Shown: in pieces, positions 17,685-30,770 of the stretch
Numbering within the stretch: position 1 is the stretch's first letter
Layout of the letters: the number at the start of each line of letters is the position of its first letter
Source: Calliopsis andreniformis
Lineage: Eukaryota > Arthropoda > Insecta > Hymenoptera > Andrenidae
NCBI RefSeq assembly: GCF_051401765.1
Contig: NC_135064.1
Location: 29,424,001 to 29,488,000 of the forward strand
Length of the DNA stretch: 64,000 nt
Reading direction: 5' to 3'
Made by a program: the position numbers and the translations under genes
Notes under the pieces: model-generated
Told to the model about the DNA's origin: nothing
The model's input: only the letters and a program-made list of their open reading frames with translations
Databases searched by the model: none

Positions 17685-18418
17685 AAGTTAAGATACTTAC
17701 TTACGCAGTTTAAAAGCGTATTATCGTACGATTTTACATGCGCACGATCTCTCAGAAATCATTCAACTTCAGAATCTATTTTGACACGATCAGTTTGTAT
17801 AGAGTACCGTTCAGAGATATAAACATAGGAGACTGATTTAGTTGAAAATCAGACAAGGTGTTTAAAAAGTTTACGAAGTTCATCTATAAAGTACACGTTT
17901 TTGTAATTGACATGTAAATAAAAAGAATTAAAGAGTTCTTAAAGAATTTCAGACGGAAAAAAAAAGATAGACAGCATATTAATGCCACTACTAAAATACA
18001 ATAATACATTCTGTTACGAACTGCTTCGTTAAATACTGTTCCTCTGTAAATACAATATAACTGTTATTCATTTCAAACGCGGCGTAATAATTCCAAGACT
18101 GAAGCCAATGTTTACGATACGGTGTAAATAAGATTTATCTTTTATACTTAGATCTATCATTCCGTATCATACGATTCTGGCTACTATATCGCAAACAAAA
18201 AGTGCATGTATATAGTTTATGACAAACGATGTTAGAAACTGTTAATTAATAAAAAAGAAAAGTATATTTTCTATAATTATATTGCCACTGTCAATGTACC
18301 AATTCTCAGAATACATAGGAGAACAACTCGGTTGTATTTCTCTTTAAATTATTTTAAATTAACTATCGGAGCAAAGAGAGCAAAATAGGTAATCTTGCAA
18401 AAGTATTATTTGCACAGA

Positions 18419-18457
<39 letters not shown>

Positions 18458-18572
18458 TACGCATACGCGTGTCTTTTAACCACAAACACGGTTAACTTAA
18501 CGTATAATTTTTTAATTACGGGCATGGATTTGGAAAATGTCAACGATCAATGTACAAATGTTTCATCTCCGA
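17685..18572. other. Convergent intergenic region, Lon and gdl 3' ends
   Basis: No gene was seen. The left part is the Lon 3' UTR, with a candidate polyadenylation signal (aataaa) near 17917. An (AT)n microsatellite lies at about 18420-18455, near the probable 3' end of the opposing gdl transcript. Confidence 0.5.
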
Positions 18573-19103
18573 TTAAGCTGGTACTTCCATTTTACTAAGT
18601 CTAATTATAAAATCGCAAAGTCTCATTTGTACTTGAATTTCAATAGGATTATTGGTAACATAAAATCCAGGAACTCCAGCTTTTTCTAAAATGCTTTGCT
18701 GATCTGCCACTTTCTGATCCAATTGCAGAACTAGTTTAGTATCCATTCGTTTCAATTCCTCTTTGTGTTTTTTATACAGCATTGTCTTTATGATCGCTCT
18801 TTCCTCGTCGTTCAATAATGACGACGATGCTTCTTGCGTTTCAATTTTTTGTTGATTCAACAATTGAAGACGCTGTTGAAAGAGATGTTTCTCCGTGACA
18901 TGTTGAATTTCCATCAAACCCTTAACAATTTCAAATATCGTATCGTTTAGTAAAGAGTTAGCCAGGCCGGATAACAATTCGTAAGGAAGTCGCATTTGAT
19001 ATTTCGGGGGAAGTTCACCAGCCATATGTTGCAGTTGCTCTACTAAAAAATATAGCTTTCTTTGTAAATCTTGAGGAGTTGGAGTAGCAGTAGCTACGTC
19101 CAT
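18573..19103 (-). CDS. gdl: Gonadal family protein (DGCR6 homologue)
   Basis: A single-exon frame of 176 aa. It contains the family's core: [18 protein letters not shown] (residues 19-36) followed by [21 protein letters not shown], then [14 protein letters not shown], and a C-terminal [12 protein letters not shown]. It is predicted to be largely alpha-helical and coiled-coil. The family includes Drosophila gonadal (gdl) and vertebrate DGCR6/DGCR6L from the DiGeorge critical region. Its molecular role is poorly defined. The length is within the family range. It lies convergent with Lon and divergent from SUGP1 (1.4 kb between start codons). The start ATG is the first in frame, and no intron is needed. 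Confidence 0.92.
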   Translation of the reverse strand: MDVATATPTPQDLQRKLYFLVEQLQHMAGELPPKYQMRLPYELLSGLANSLLNDTIFEIVKGLMEIQHVTEKHLFQQRLQLLNQQKIETQEASSSLLNDEERAIIKTMLYKKHKEELKRMDTKLVLQLDQKVADQQSILEKAGVPGFYVTNNPIEIQVQMRLCDFIIRLSKMEVPA

Positions 19104-20488
19104 ATTGTTTCGTTATTAGCGTACGAAAAACCTTTAAAATCCTCTATCACGGAGATACGGAATAATGTGGATAAGTATCGTTGTCATAGCCACTGCCTGA
19201 ATTAGCCTTGGTCAAGTATCCTAAAAATTATAATTCCATCGCCATAATCACTGATTCGTATCGTACGTGTACGCATGCATGGTGACTCTGTGACTACTCG
19301 AATCGCATCATCTTTGAACATAAATCACATCCACTATTAGCTGTTATTTGGTAGCTAATTTTCTATTCTTGCTCGACATTACTTATACATACATATTTAC
19401 ATACGATACAATCTCTATTGTACATAAATATCACTGATCTATACGTATATCTGGATACGGTTTATAGGACTTTCTCGTCTTCTTTGTGTTTGATCCAGTT
19501 TGTTGATGTGCGCCATCTTGTAAGCAAAGAGAATTAAATAGGATAGAGGCGAAAGTGCTGTGGTTCACTTTTGCAGCGCCATCTGCTATTTGAGAAATCG
19601 AAGTAAATATTCGAGTTTTATGAGTTGATTTCCCTTCTTGTATTTTTCTTATGCATGCCGACGGAAACCCACCCCACGCGTCCCCGCGACGCTCGTGTAT
19701 GCCATTTGTGATCAAACTATTGTGAGCGGTTGATCATCGCAATATTTTTGGTCTTTTATCCTTAAAAGTATACAAAAATGCCAAACATATGTATGTATGT
19801 ATCTAGAACTTTACATAATAAAATTTGGTCTTAAACTTTATTGTGAAGCGAACCGTCAGAAGGGGTACTGAGGATTGGACTGTTTTCGGGGTGCGGGGTA
19901 AGGGGACGGATGAATAGTTCGGTTTCTGAAATGCTAGGAGCGCTGCGAAACGAGCCACACTTTTTAACATAGGGCTCTTATGGAACCTTCCGCTCTATCT
20001 AATCTTCTTTGCTAGGGATAATATACAGAGTACGTGTATGTACATAAACGATTCACACAAGTGCCGACATGTATACAGCTATAAACTATATGTTCAGCAT
20101 TTTTCTGATCGGAACTTGGCACTGATTTATGATTTCTGTCTCGTGTTTTCTACGAGATATACTATTTTGTATCAAAGAATACTATATACAAAAGATACCT
20201 TAGCACTACTGACTTTGATTAGATGGCACATATGCCTTATTTTAAAAGATGGCGCGATTCATGTAGTCACAAAAGTTTAGGCTGTGTCGTATATATATAT
20301 ATATGTGTGTGTGTGTACTTTGTCAATGATCGTTCTACTTCTACTCGTTTAGCCAGCGTCCAGTTGGCTCCTCGCGACCATTCGATTCAGTAGTGTACGC
20401 GATCGACCAGTCCATTTATACCTATTGATACGCGGTTTTCGATCGAAGCTGTAGTTTGCTCGTGCGAGACGTCTGCGACATAACAAAT
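19104..20488. promoter_or_regulatory. Divergent gdl/SUGP1 intergenic region with GATGGCGC motifs
   Basis: No gene is supported; a 94-codon minus-strand frame at 19431-19715 has no recognisable content. Three sites match the YY1/Pleiohomeotic-type core ATGGC flanked as CAAGATGGCGC: 19509-19519 (minus), 19573-19584 (minus) and 20241-20252 (plus). A short (AT)/(GT) run lies at 20291-20318. The region should contain both promoters. The motif assignment is by eye. Confidence 0.4.
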
Positions 20489-21979
20489 ATGGCGTATCGT
20501 GGTGTGAAAGGTTCTGATCCGTTCGTTTCGAAAACGTCGCGAAATGAGCGTTTCGCTCAAATGTCGAAGCAGGAACAAATTATTCAGCAGAAAAAACTCG
20601 AAATACAGGCAAAGATGCAAGAACAAAAAGCAAAAGAAGCTGTGGAAAGTATGAAAAAGACGAGCGCGGTAGTCCCCAATTCGATATCAAATAAAGTTAG
20701 CTCTATCAAGTAAGTAACAGTTGCCAGACTTTTTCGCTAATTCGAAGCTTATCGTTGAATGCAAATACTGTAAGATAGTTGGAAACACGTACTCGTTTTA
20801 CATTATTTCGAAATCATTATCCATCAATTGGTTATGTGCGCGTGTCAATGACATCAATTTATTGTTAGCTGGTAGTTTCAGTTTACGCTGAGAATGAAGT
20901 CAACAAAAAGTTCTATTAATCATTCCACGTTATCGTTAGCATTGTATTCAGATTTGTATTAGAAAATTCGATCTTTTCTATTGCAGAAAACAAGAAGAGA
21001 AATCAGTTGTTTCGCAGACAGTTAATCTGTTCGCAAATGATGGCAGTTTTCTGGACCAATTCAAAAAGATTGCAAGCAACAAAGGATCAGGGAGAACAGA
21101 ATCATCGTTCTCTACAAAATCTGAGGAGAAAAGGGAGAATAAAAGCGACGAAGATGCAAAAGAAAAAGAGAGAAGAAGAAACAACGATAAGAATAGAGAT
21201 TGGGAGAATAGAAGGGATCGTAGAAGAGGAGATACTCGATGGGAAAAAAATTCCAACAAAAGGCACAGTTCGTCCTCGAGTCCTTCTCCTACCAGACGTC
21301 CAGCATCTCGAAGCCCAGAAACTCGACGTTCCTTTACTCAGTTACCTTCCAACATACAACGCATGCAACACAGTCAGCAACAGGGTTTCGTGTCCCGTAA
21401 TGGAAATCCATCTCTTGTTCCATCTCTGGTCTCTCAATCTATAATGCATCTGACAGGCATTCCACCACCTAATATGAGGAACTTAGTAACGAACGTTCCT
21501 CCTCCAAATTTAACGAGAATGCCTCCACCTAAGAATATGTCCAACGCTTATCTCGGTATAGACGATCGAACCGGGGATCCGAGGATACAAATATCATCGC
21601 CTCACACGATACATCCACCTCCTCCTGTCCAGATTGTTCCACACAATACCAATATACCTCCACCAAATATGCACGTCTCTCGAACAATACCACCTAATCT
21701 ACAAAATTTACCACCTCCACCACTACCGCATCCTTCGGTATCTTCCTCCTCTTCGTCGTTGTCATCGTTGACGTCCTTGTCATCTTCTGTTCCTGTTTGT
21801 CCTTCTTCATCCTCTTCCACTTGTTCCACTCCTTCTTCTTCTCTCACTTCGTCATCTTTGGCGTCGTCATCGTCCTCGTCATTAACATCATCATCTTCAT
21901 CATCGTCGACGTCGTCGTCGTTGTCATCGTTGTCGACGTCATCATCATCATCATCATCATCATCATCGACGTCATTGTT

Positions 21980-22018
<39 letters not shown>

Positions 22019-23194
22019 GTCATCGTTGTCATCGTCGTCGTCGTCGTCATCCTCCTCCTCGTCATCATCATCATCATCATCGACGACTTCATTCCGATCG
22101 CCATCTGCATCGTCAACGCCTGTGGCGTCAGTTACACAGCAACACGTAATTTCGAGCGGACGACAATGCGGTATTCCGCCTCCCGCAACTCTACAACCTA
22201 CGAATTTACCACCGCCGAATATTCCTCCTCCCAATTTATTATCAACGATCACACAAATACCGCCGAGCATGATGCCGATTCCAAACTCGCAAACTAACCA
22301 CCAGACAATCGTCGTCAGTCTACCGAACGCGTCGAATATGTCGAACGTTCCTCCGCTGAACGTGATACCATCTGTGATGTCAGCACCACCTCCGGTTCAC
22401 GGTGTTCCTTCAAACATAAATTCGGTTCCACCACCAAATTTGAATATTCCACCGCCAAATATACCGCCACCTCCCATCATTCAAAATACTGGTCCAACGC
22501 CTCCTCCAATGATATCAACTACGTATCCTCTTCCTAATCGAGTGACACAGGTACCACCACTGGGACCTCCTAACATTCAAGTGCCACCACCGGTGAGGCC
22601 ACCCATGGCCGATCTACAAGCTACCGACCAGCTAGGTACGACATGTCGATTATTTTCAACCATTTCTTCTTTTCGACGTATCGCCGCGTAACGGTCTTTT
22701 TCTACAAAGAAGAACAATATATCCTCGCTCGTTCGAAACATCGAAGCGGTTTAAACGTCGTGTGTGCGCGCGCGCGATACGCCGAACACGAGACGTGTGG
22801 GCGAACGTGAGATACGTGAAAGCGTATCTGTCGAAACTATTCGTGTAATATCTACGATACAGAAACACAAATAAAGTTTTAGCGTTGTTACGCATGTCTG
22901 ACAAAGGCTTCTAAGTGTGTCCCGTAGAGGCTGAGCAGCTGGCACGCATCGTCGCTGACTGCGGGGATGAAATCGAACAGGAAGCGCGAGAGAAGAATGC
23001 TCAAGATCCTAAATTATGGTAACTACTGTCCTCACTGGTCCCCGTCTCATTCGCACTCCTTAACGCGGCGCTCATGCTTCATCTTATTCCGATCCGTTTG
23101 CTCATACCAAGTCTTTCGATCTCTCACCCGTCTCCATTCTGGTTTCTTCACTTTTACGTAAAGTAGTAGAGCAACAGCAGCAGAAGCAGCAGAA

Positions 23195-23225
<31 letters not shown>

Positions 23226-23390
23226 CTACAACAGCAGCAGCAGCAGCAGCAGTAGTTGTAGTAGTAGTTGTAGTAGCGGTAGTAGTAGTATTAGTGGTGA
23301 TGGTGGTGGTGGTGGTAGTAGCAGTAGTCGTATTAGTAGTAGTAACAGTAATAGTAGTAGTAGTACTAGTAGTAGTAGTAGTAGTGGCAA

Positions 23391-23449
<59 letters not shown>

Positions 23450-23450
23450 A

Positions 23451-23483
<33 letters not shown>

Positions 23484-25490
23484 CAGTAGTAGTAGTAGTA
23501 TAGTAGTAGTATATTCGTCATTCGAAACGAATAACTCGACAATTTTATTTTAGATCATTTTCATTTGAATATTCGATGATTTACAATTTCGTTGACTTCG
23601 ATAACGTATTGTTCGTGAAAATATCACTATCAGTCGAATCGATTTTCAGTGAAAATCGATGTTACCTCAAGTTTTCTCGTAGAATTATACATACGTAGGT
23701 AGTTGTATTTTCGTTACGAGTAGAATACGGATCGTTTTACACTTTCCTGTTATTCGTTTTCCTGTATCGACATTTTCTTCTTTCCCCCTTTCTTTATCTT
23801 CTTTCTTTCGTTCTGTAACTACAAAACCTAATCTCGGAGAATATATTGCTCTACAGAGTCTTAAGTACTGTTTTAATCAAGGTTTCTGCATCAAAAGCAA
23901 AGTGCAGCGTATATGCAGTACAGGGGGCTAGTTGCCAAGTTACGTGCTGAGAAGACGGTTAAAGAAATCAAAGACAGTGGCGCGGAACTATATTGTCCAG
24001 AAGATGCTCTTAGCGATAATGAAGATGGCGAGCAAGACCATGTCAACAAACACGTTTCTTTCGAAGGTAAACAAGACATTCGATTAAGTCGTATCTAAGA
24101 AAGTAAAAGTAGTAAGAGAAAAGAAGAGAAAAAAATAAATGATAATTCCATAGATCAATCGAAAGAGGAAAACAAAGAGGAACGTAAACGGAAAAGGCGT
24201 AGTCGTTGGGGCGATCCGGACAGCAGGATAATCATACCGGAAGTGAACATGTTATCCGTGCGCAAACAAAGCGGTGGCTTGTCGCAACCAGGCATCGCGA
24301 TTCCCGGTCAAATCGGACAAGCAGCAGTTATAATTCCATCGGCTGCAAAGGTGCAACAAACAAAAGCAAAGAATCCTATGTTGACGAAAGTTTCGCGGAA
24401 CGACCCTGCGTTGATACAGTACGCCCGACAAACTTTCGGTACGTTGGATCTTACCGAAGAACAATGGAAAAAAGCGGAGGATCATTACAAGGTAACTTTT
24501 CGAATTCGTATTAAAGTTCACATTCTAAGTCTTTCCTCGTACGATCCATGTCCCTTCCTAATTTATCGTTCTGTCCTCAGATAAATCTTCTCTATCAAAA
24601 TTTATTGAAAAAACGGGAAGAGTTGAAACGATTGGAGGCGCAAGGAAAACACAAATACGAGTATGACAGTGACGAGGAAACTGAAGGCGGTACCTGGGAA
24701 CATAAACTTAGATCCGCCGAAATGGAGGCTACTCAAATGTGGGCAGAAGAATTGACCGCTCAAGCAGAGGGAAAACATCATATCGGAGACTTTTTACCAC
24801 CGGATGAATTGAAAAAATTCATGGAACAATACAACGCAGTCAAACAAGGAAAGGAACCCGATTTGAGCGATTACAAAGAGTACAAGCTAAAGGAAGACAA
24901 CATAGGTGCGTCATGAACTAAACAGTAGGAGCAGCGTCGTGAACTAAACAGTTTATGTCATTCGCGCAACTGTCAAACTTATCGTTTCATTTTTTTTTTC
25001 TTTCGAGAACGCTTTCAACGAATCATTCGATCATTTTAACTGACAAATGTTTCGTTTTGTAGGATTTCAAATGTTGCAAAAACTCGGATGGAGCGAAGGA
25101 CAAGGCTTGGGTAGCGAAGGCAACGGTCGTACCGAACCTATCAATAAGTAATTCGAATTTTTTAACTACACCGCTCTTATAAATTTATCCGTATATTCTA
25201 CTAATATTTAAAAAATTTTTGACGTCACAGAGCGACCAACAGATTCGATAGCGCTGGTTTGGGTTCAGAAAAACCGGATGGTGTGTCTAGGGATGACGAC
25301 GAGTTCGATGCTTATAGGAAGAGAATGATGCTCGCCTATAGATTCAGGCCTAATCCATTGGTAACGACCCATTTTCAGTTATTAACGTAATCGAACGAAT
25401 CATGTTCGCTCAACAAAAGTGCTAGTATGACTAACTTGAAATTTTCTTTTTCTTTTTCTTCAGAACAATCCTCGGAGGCCATATTATTGA
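20489..25490 (+). CDS. SUGP1: SURP and G-patch domain splicing factor SUGP1
   Basis: Nine exons join to 1016 aa: 20489-20709, 20987-22635, 22928-23018, 23882-24066, 24154-24491, 24581-24905, 25063-25147, 25231-25360 and 25464-25490. Human SUGP1 is 645 aa; the extra length is a Ser- and Pro-rich expansion in exon 2. An RS-like Arg/Ser/Asp region lies near residues 120-190. One SURP module is visible (residues about 625-678, [12 protein letters not shown] to [10 protein letters not shown]); the human protein has two. Then come the conserved [14 protein letters not shown], a G-patch (about 936-980, [10 protein letters not shown]) and the family's ending [17 protein letters not shown]1 works in the spliceosome at branch-site recognition with SF3B1 and activates a DEAH helicase through its G-patch. 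All splice phases agree. The start follows aacaaat and is the first ATG. Confidence 0.96.
21737..22092 (+). repeat. Exonic TCN triplet array encoding polyserine
   Basis: Inside SUGP1 exon 2, runs of pure TCG and pure TCA codons, with TCT/TCC and occasional TTG or ACG, encode about 120 residues (about 324-444) that are roughly three quarters serine. On the other strand the same repeats give long Asp or Met/Thr frames with no coding meaning. The long pure blocks point to recent slippage. Confidence 0.9.
23166..23513. repeat. Intronic CAG then AGT triplet arrays
   Basis: Within SUGP1 intron 3, which interrupts the SURP module, a CAG/CAA block at about 23175-23253 changes into an AGT block interrupted by GGT and CAGT units up to about 23513. 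On the plus strand the CAG part could read as polyglutamine, but it is flanked by intron sequence and the SURP exons splice across it in frame. Confidence 0.92.
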
Positions 25491-25538
25491 GAGATATTCT
25501 GTGTGTGTATGTGTATGAGAGGGTGAAAGAAAGAGAGC

Positions 25539-25573
<35 letters not shown>

Positions 25574-28500
25574 TGAAAGAAAGATCAGTAGATCGTATTT
25601 ATGGCATTATATATCTAAATAGATTTTCTATTCTATCACAGAATAAATAGTCATTATTTTGTATATTTGAAATAATGTAAGCGTATAGAAAATTACGCTA
25701 AAAAGATGTTATCTGCTCGAAGAAGAATGAAAGGGAGACTGCAGTGTAATTCAATAAATGAAATCTCAATCTTGTTTCTAGATTTGTACGCATTTACGAT
25801 ATTCTTCCCTCACACGCATTTCATTGTATGGTTTGAAGCTCGTGCTCTCGTAAAAGTCTTCGCATCGTAACGGAATGTTTAAATATCGTATCGATTGTTT
25901 TTGTTTCCAGCAAGGTTAAATCTTAAAATTGGAAATTACTAATGTATCGTGCGTGTTGTGTTTCAGCGTCCGTTCTCGACTTTCGCGAAAGCCGTTGAAC
26001 AGATTCATTGAATGAACAATGTTTGCTTCAAGGCAGTGTTATAGTTGGACGAAAGCCGGACTTTGCTGTTCACGATTCGTGTTCGGAGACCGGCTTGTGT
26101 ATCCTTCTTTGATCAGCAAGAAAAGGGCGATAGCATTTTATCAAGCAGCGAGCGAACGGGTAACCAACCAGTCGATCGACTGGTCGACCGGTCGACCTAA
26201 CGACGTAACAACCGAACGGACTCGACTCGCTTTTACGCCGCTCTTTCACCTTTCATAGCATTCAAGCATGGAAGTCGGTAGACGATTCGGCAACTATTTC
26301 TAACTTTTCAATCGAATTTAATCCGTTTCTCATCTTTTTCAATCATTCTTTTCTACACGTTTATTTATCCTTTTGGTTTCTCCGTTCTTTCATTTCTTTT
26401 ATTTCGTTTGACGTTATATAACATATACGATTCACCACACTTATTTCTTTCAATTCTTCGCCAATTCAATTTTTCATTTTTCTATTCTTACCTTACCGAG
26501 GTCATCTCTGGAATTTCAACGCACACTCGGCTTCGTTGCGACCTGATAATCACGGAATGCGCGTTTCACGGTAAAATCACCGTCGATGCTTGTCCGTTTC
26601 TTAACCAACGCGTCGGCGTTGTCGATGATCGAGTTCACGCTGAGTAAACGCGAGAAATTTAAATAAATGCACTATTCTCGAAACATCATCAAGTTAATTG
26701 TATTTACTTATGCGTAAATTTGTCGAAACTCTTAATTATTGAGTCACTTATGTACTTGTACTTTCATTCAATCATACGGAATATAAACCTTCGGGATGCG
26801 GTGCTCGATCGTGAGTATGATAATTTTACAATTCAACTTTATGGTCTCGATCAATTAAGTACGATATAATACTGTGCAGAGTTTTTCAGCGTATGCGAAA
26901 TATTCATAGAATTTGTACTCGCGCTTTCATATGAACAAGATCAGCTATTTAGGCTTAAAGTGAGATAGGCTGGAAGGAAGGACAGCATCTTTGAGTTGGA
27001 AACACAGCGTGAGAGAGAGAGAGAGGGGTGGGGTGGGGGTTGGAGAGAGAAGTTCTCGCTTTCTTCTCTGTTTCAGTTGTCTACGGTTGGTTAGCATTCT
27101 CGACCTTCATAATATAATACTCATGCTCGCTTCGAAACAGGTACGATTACATTGTAATTATATTATTACCGTTGTTTGTTCAACTTCAGAATACGCATCA
27201 CATGTGTTGTTGCAACTGAAGCTTGATTCCTTCGCATTTGACTATACGCAATCTTGTCTTCAAGAATATTAGCGTAGAATATAATCTATACTCTAGACAG
27301 AATCGCATTATCGATCTCCGGTTCGACCAAACGACGACCCAAATGTTCCAAACTCTGTATCCGTCGTACCTCACTGACTACGACTTCTACTCTAGCGCGG
27401 TAAAAAGAACTTTGATTCCGGGCTATATCGTTTCTTTTTATGTCGATCGAGCTATTGCCATTCTCAGTTCCTCGTCAACAGCAGCGTTTGACAGAATGGT
27501 GGAAGGAAGAGATGGAGGGGGGGGGGGGGTCGAAGAGGGAGGAAAAGAAGGAAGAGGAGGGGTCGCAGTGGAACGGAGCGGAACAGAACGAATCCAAAGG
27601 ATCGAATCGTTTCAGATCGGATCGCATAGCTTTGTAACATGGGGAAAGGGCGGAAAGAGACCAGAATGATCGGTAGATCAGTGGGGGAAAGAGACATAGG
27701 CCGTATTCTTTCAACGTGGACACGTACGAACGTGAAAGTAACTCTCTTACAGTTCAGTGGGGTCCGTACACTGTCGTTGGTGTTTTATGGTATCGGTGGT
27801 CCCGTCGTTCACCACGAAACTCGAAAGACACGGTGGCGGTGCACCGACGCGTACAGCTGCTGTGCATTTCGCGCGGCAATCGAGAGACGAGCGATAGCGA
27901 AACAGTTTCTCAAACGAGAAACGGTAAGAGCGAGTATAGGGGGTGATCGTAGAAGCTTGTCGCATCACCCGGTGTCCTCATCCAGGCGAATCGACACCGG
28001 CAGTCTTACTAAACGTAACGCGAAAGCCATCGAACTCTATCGGTGTTGCAAAAGCAAAAGGAGAACGTCTGGCGGCGGCAGGAGACAACAAGGGCGCATC
28101 GATCAGGATCATCGGTTCACGGGACAAATAGGAAGAAATCGAAAGAAAATCTCTCGTTTCGAGAGACAACGTGCACTTTTTTATTTTTCGTCGATCACCG
28201 TTTCGTATTTTCATTTTTCTTTCGTCCTTCCCCGTCCATTCATTCAAACTGTACCGAAAAAGCACGGATAATCCCAATAGAAGAAAAAAGAACGAAAGGT
28301 AGTGTTGTTGATTGTCTTCTAGAAAAAGATCAAATGAACGATAAAAGAAGATAAAAAAAGTGATACGACATTTGAACGACCAGCAAATGATAACTTTGCT
28401 CTAACCAAAGGGAAAGAGAAGAAGTAATTAGCGGGCCGAAACGCAGGATCAAGAAAAAGAAGCGCTAAACGTTACTTCGATACTCGATTAGTCAGCGTAC

Positions 28501-29105
28501 CTTTGTGATTTTTGAAAACCAGCAGAAGGAAAACGCGTGTATGGAAAATTAACGTCGCAGCCCTAAACAGAATCGACTCGCAAAGGTGGTGGTCGGTCGT
28601 CGTTAGGTAGTGATACGATAAACGACAAACGGATTTCATAATTCGTCGAAAAACAATAGCCTCCTCATTGAATCTGGTTACAAACTTTTTTCATAGGAAG
28701 TGACTCGCGCTACTTGTTGCGATTTCCCATTAGTGAAAATTGTCTCATCCGATAGTTTGGTTGTTTTCCAAGCAAATGGATGTTTCGTTCGATGGCAAGA
28801 GGAACTCTTTGCACGCGAACCACTAATCGAATGCAAAGCAATCTTCGTCGAGTGTATCGGTACGTGTCTTTAAAATCGGGTATCTTTATTCCGTTTCTTT
28901 TTTTAATCATTTCTTCTACTTCTACCTCTCCTCCTTTTTCTGTTTTTCTGTGTCTCCCTCCCCATCTTCTTCTTCTTCTTTTTCTACTTCTTCTTCTTCG
29001 TCTTCTTCTATCGTTCCTTCGTCATCGACGGCATCGTAATTGCTCTGTACGTCGTCAGCTTCCTTGTCTCTATCGTATCCCCTTATTTCTCTTCAACTTT
29101 CGATT
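25491..29105. other. SUGP1 3' region and upstream region of the next gene
   Basis: The first few hundred bases are SUGP1 3' UTR with (GA)n at 25531-25574 and aataaa near 25642. GA and GGT-rich runs lie at 27009-27045, and a run of about ten G at 27518-27529. Several frames of up to 210 codons at 27200-28350 overlap on both strands and have no recognisable domain, so I do not call them. The right part should contain the promoter and 5' UTR of the fibrinogen-domain gene, possibly with non-coding exons. A C+T-rich stretch (28910-29010) lies just upstream of its start codon. Confidence 0.5.
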
Positions 29106-30679
29106 ATGAGAGAGGCTATAATCATTACCACGTGCCTATTGGGTTTCGTGTTTGCTGGAAGTCCTAGACTGCCCAGGACATCTGCCGACGAGCGTAATAG
29201 TACTCGTAATATCAGTAACAATGGAGTCAACGTCACTGGAAACACGATTCCGACATCTGCCACCCGCAATTCTCCACGCAACAGGTAAGTAGCTCGTATG
29301 TCGAATAATTATCCACGTATTTCAAGCGAGAAGAATCAGGGTTTTACATTTTCATTTGCTGCGAAGTTTCTTTTAAACATACGTAGACATTCGTTCATTC
29401 GTAGGACAATAAGTAAGTAGTACACACGACATATCTAACGATATATCGAACGATAAACAGCTTTATTCCCTTTTTAAAAAGGATGGTTTCTCAAACAACG
29501 TATGAATCTACGTCAGTTCTGGCGATTATTCGAAGTGCGACGAATTTCTTTGCGAAACAAAAAATTTGTACAGCTTTAACGCGCTTTCTATATGCTTTCA
29601 AACGCTCGTCGAGAGATCGAACGATAGAGGACAAGCGTCCATAGAGAAGATAATCATCCGAGTAATCACAATTACGTAAAACTACGTCACGTTTCGATTA
29701 CGAAACCGTTGCGTTGGTCGCGAGCGCGAGTCGTGGACGTTACCGATTTCGTCAATGATATTCTCGCGTTATCTCGATTCGAGACTACCTATTATCGTCT
29801 ATGGTCGATGCAGTACGTTTGCCGAATCAGTCTTTTAACGCATGTATACATACGTATGCAATTTTTGCGAGTATCGATAGACACGAATTGATTTTGTCGA
29901 ATCGATTTATCGTTCGTACGTACAAGATCGATTTCGTCGAATATTGTGCAAACTTGTATTTTTTGTTCCACAATGATTATAAAAAGTTCTTTATACTTAG
30001 GAATAATAATTATTGTACACGCTTATTGTCAGTGTCAATTATATTAATAGATACATATATGGAAACATTGGAAACCGATATTACACCGACTCGGAATCGA
30101 ATCGATCCCCATCTGGCTAGTTTCGAAAATGCAAGCCATTTCAATCAGCACATCGATAAAAAGGAAGGGAAACGCTGTTAAGAGTCCAAGATCACATTTC
30201 GATCGCAAGAAATGGAAGTAAGAATTTCCGCTATTGTATCAAACAGGTTTACCTATAGTCTCCTTTTTCTCACTTTCTCTTTTCATCCTTTCGATTCGCG
30301 TGGCGCATGGCAATGTACAAAGTACCTATGTATATACATCTACAATACTCCGCTATAAATTCTGACGTTGCACTGTCTTCTTCCGTACTTTGGCATTGTT
30401 GACGCATATTCGCCCGCCCCTTCATCCTAATGTAATTTCACACAATGATGAGAGAGATTTACCTTTTAATACGAATAGACGTTTCACGGGAGACAGTTTA
30501 ATACTGAATAATAAAAAAAGTGTCTTTTTGCTGTTTACGTAACGGATTCTATAAGACCGCTATTAATCGCCATTCTTTTTCATCTTCGACTGTCGCTCAT
30601 TTATAAATAGTATACTTAGTTCAGACGATTCTGATCACACCACCACTCTCTATCTCTTTCTTATACTGAAGCCATTGAA

Positions 30680-30770
<91 letters not shown>

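Noticed and set aside
19431..19715. 94-codon minus-strand frame between gdl and SUGP1
   Set aside because: No recognisable motif and no splice partner; lies in a likely promoter region.
21602..22297. Polyaspartate, poly-Met/Thr and polyvaline frames opposite or shifted to SUGP1 exon 2
   Set aside because: Shadows of the TCN array; the serine frame continues in phase with conserved SUGP1 exons on both sides.
23294..23503. Polyvaline frame
   Set aside because: Translation of the intronic GTA/AGT triplets; flanked by valid splice sites of SUGP1.
27223..28354. Several overlapping frames up to 210 codons
   Set aside because: They overlap on both strands, show no domain and sit in a GC-richer upstream region; more likely untranslated leader or promoter DNA.
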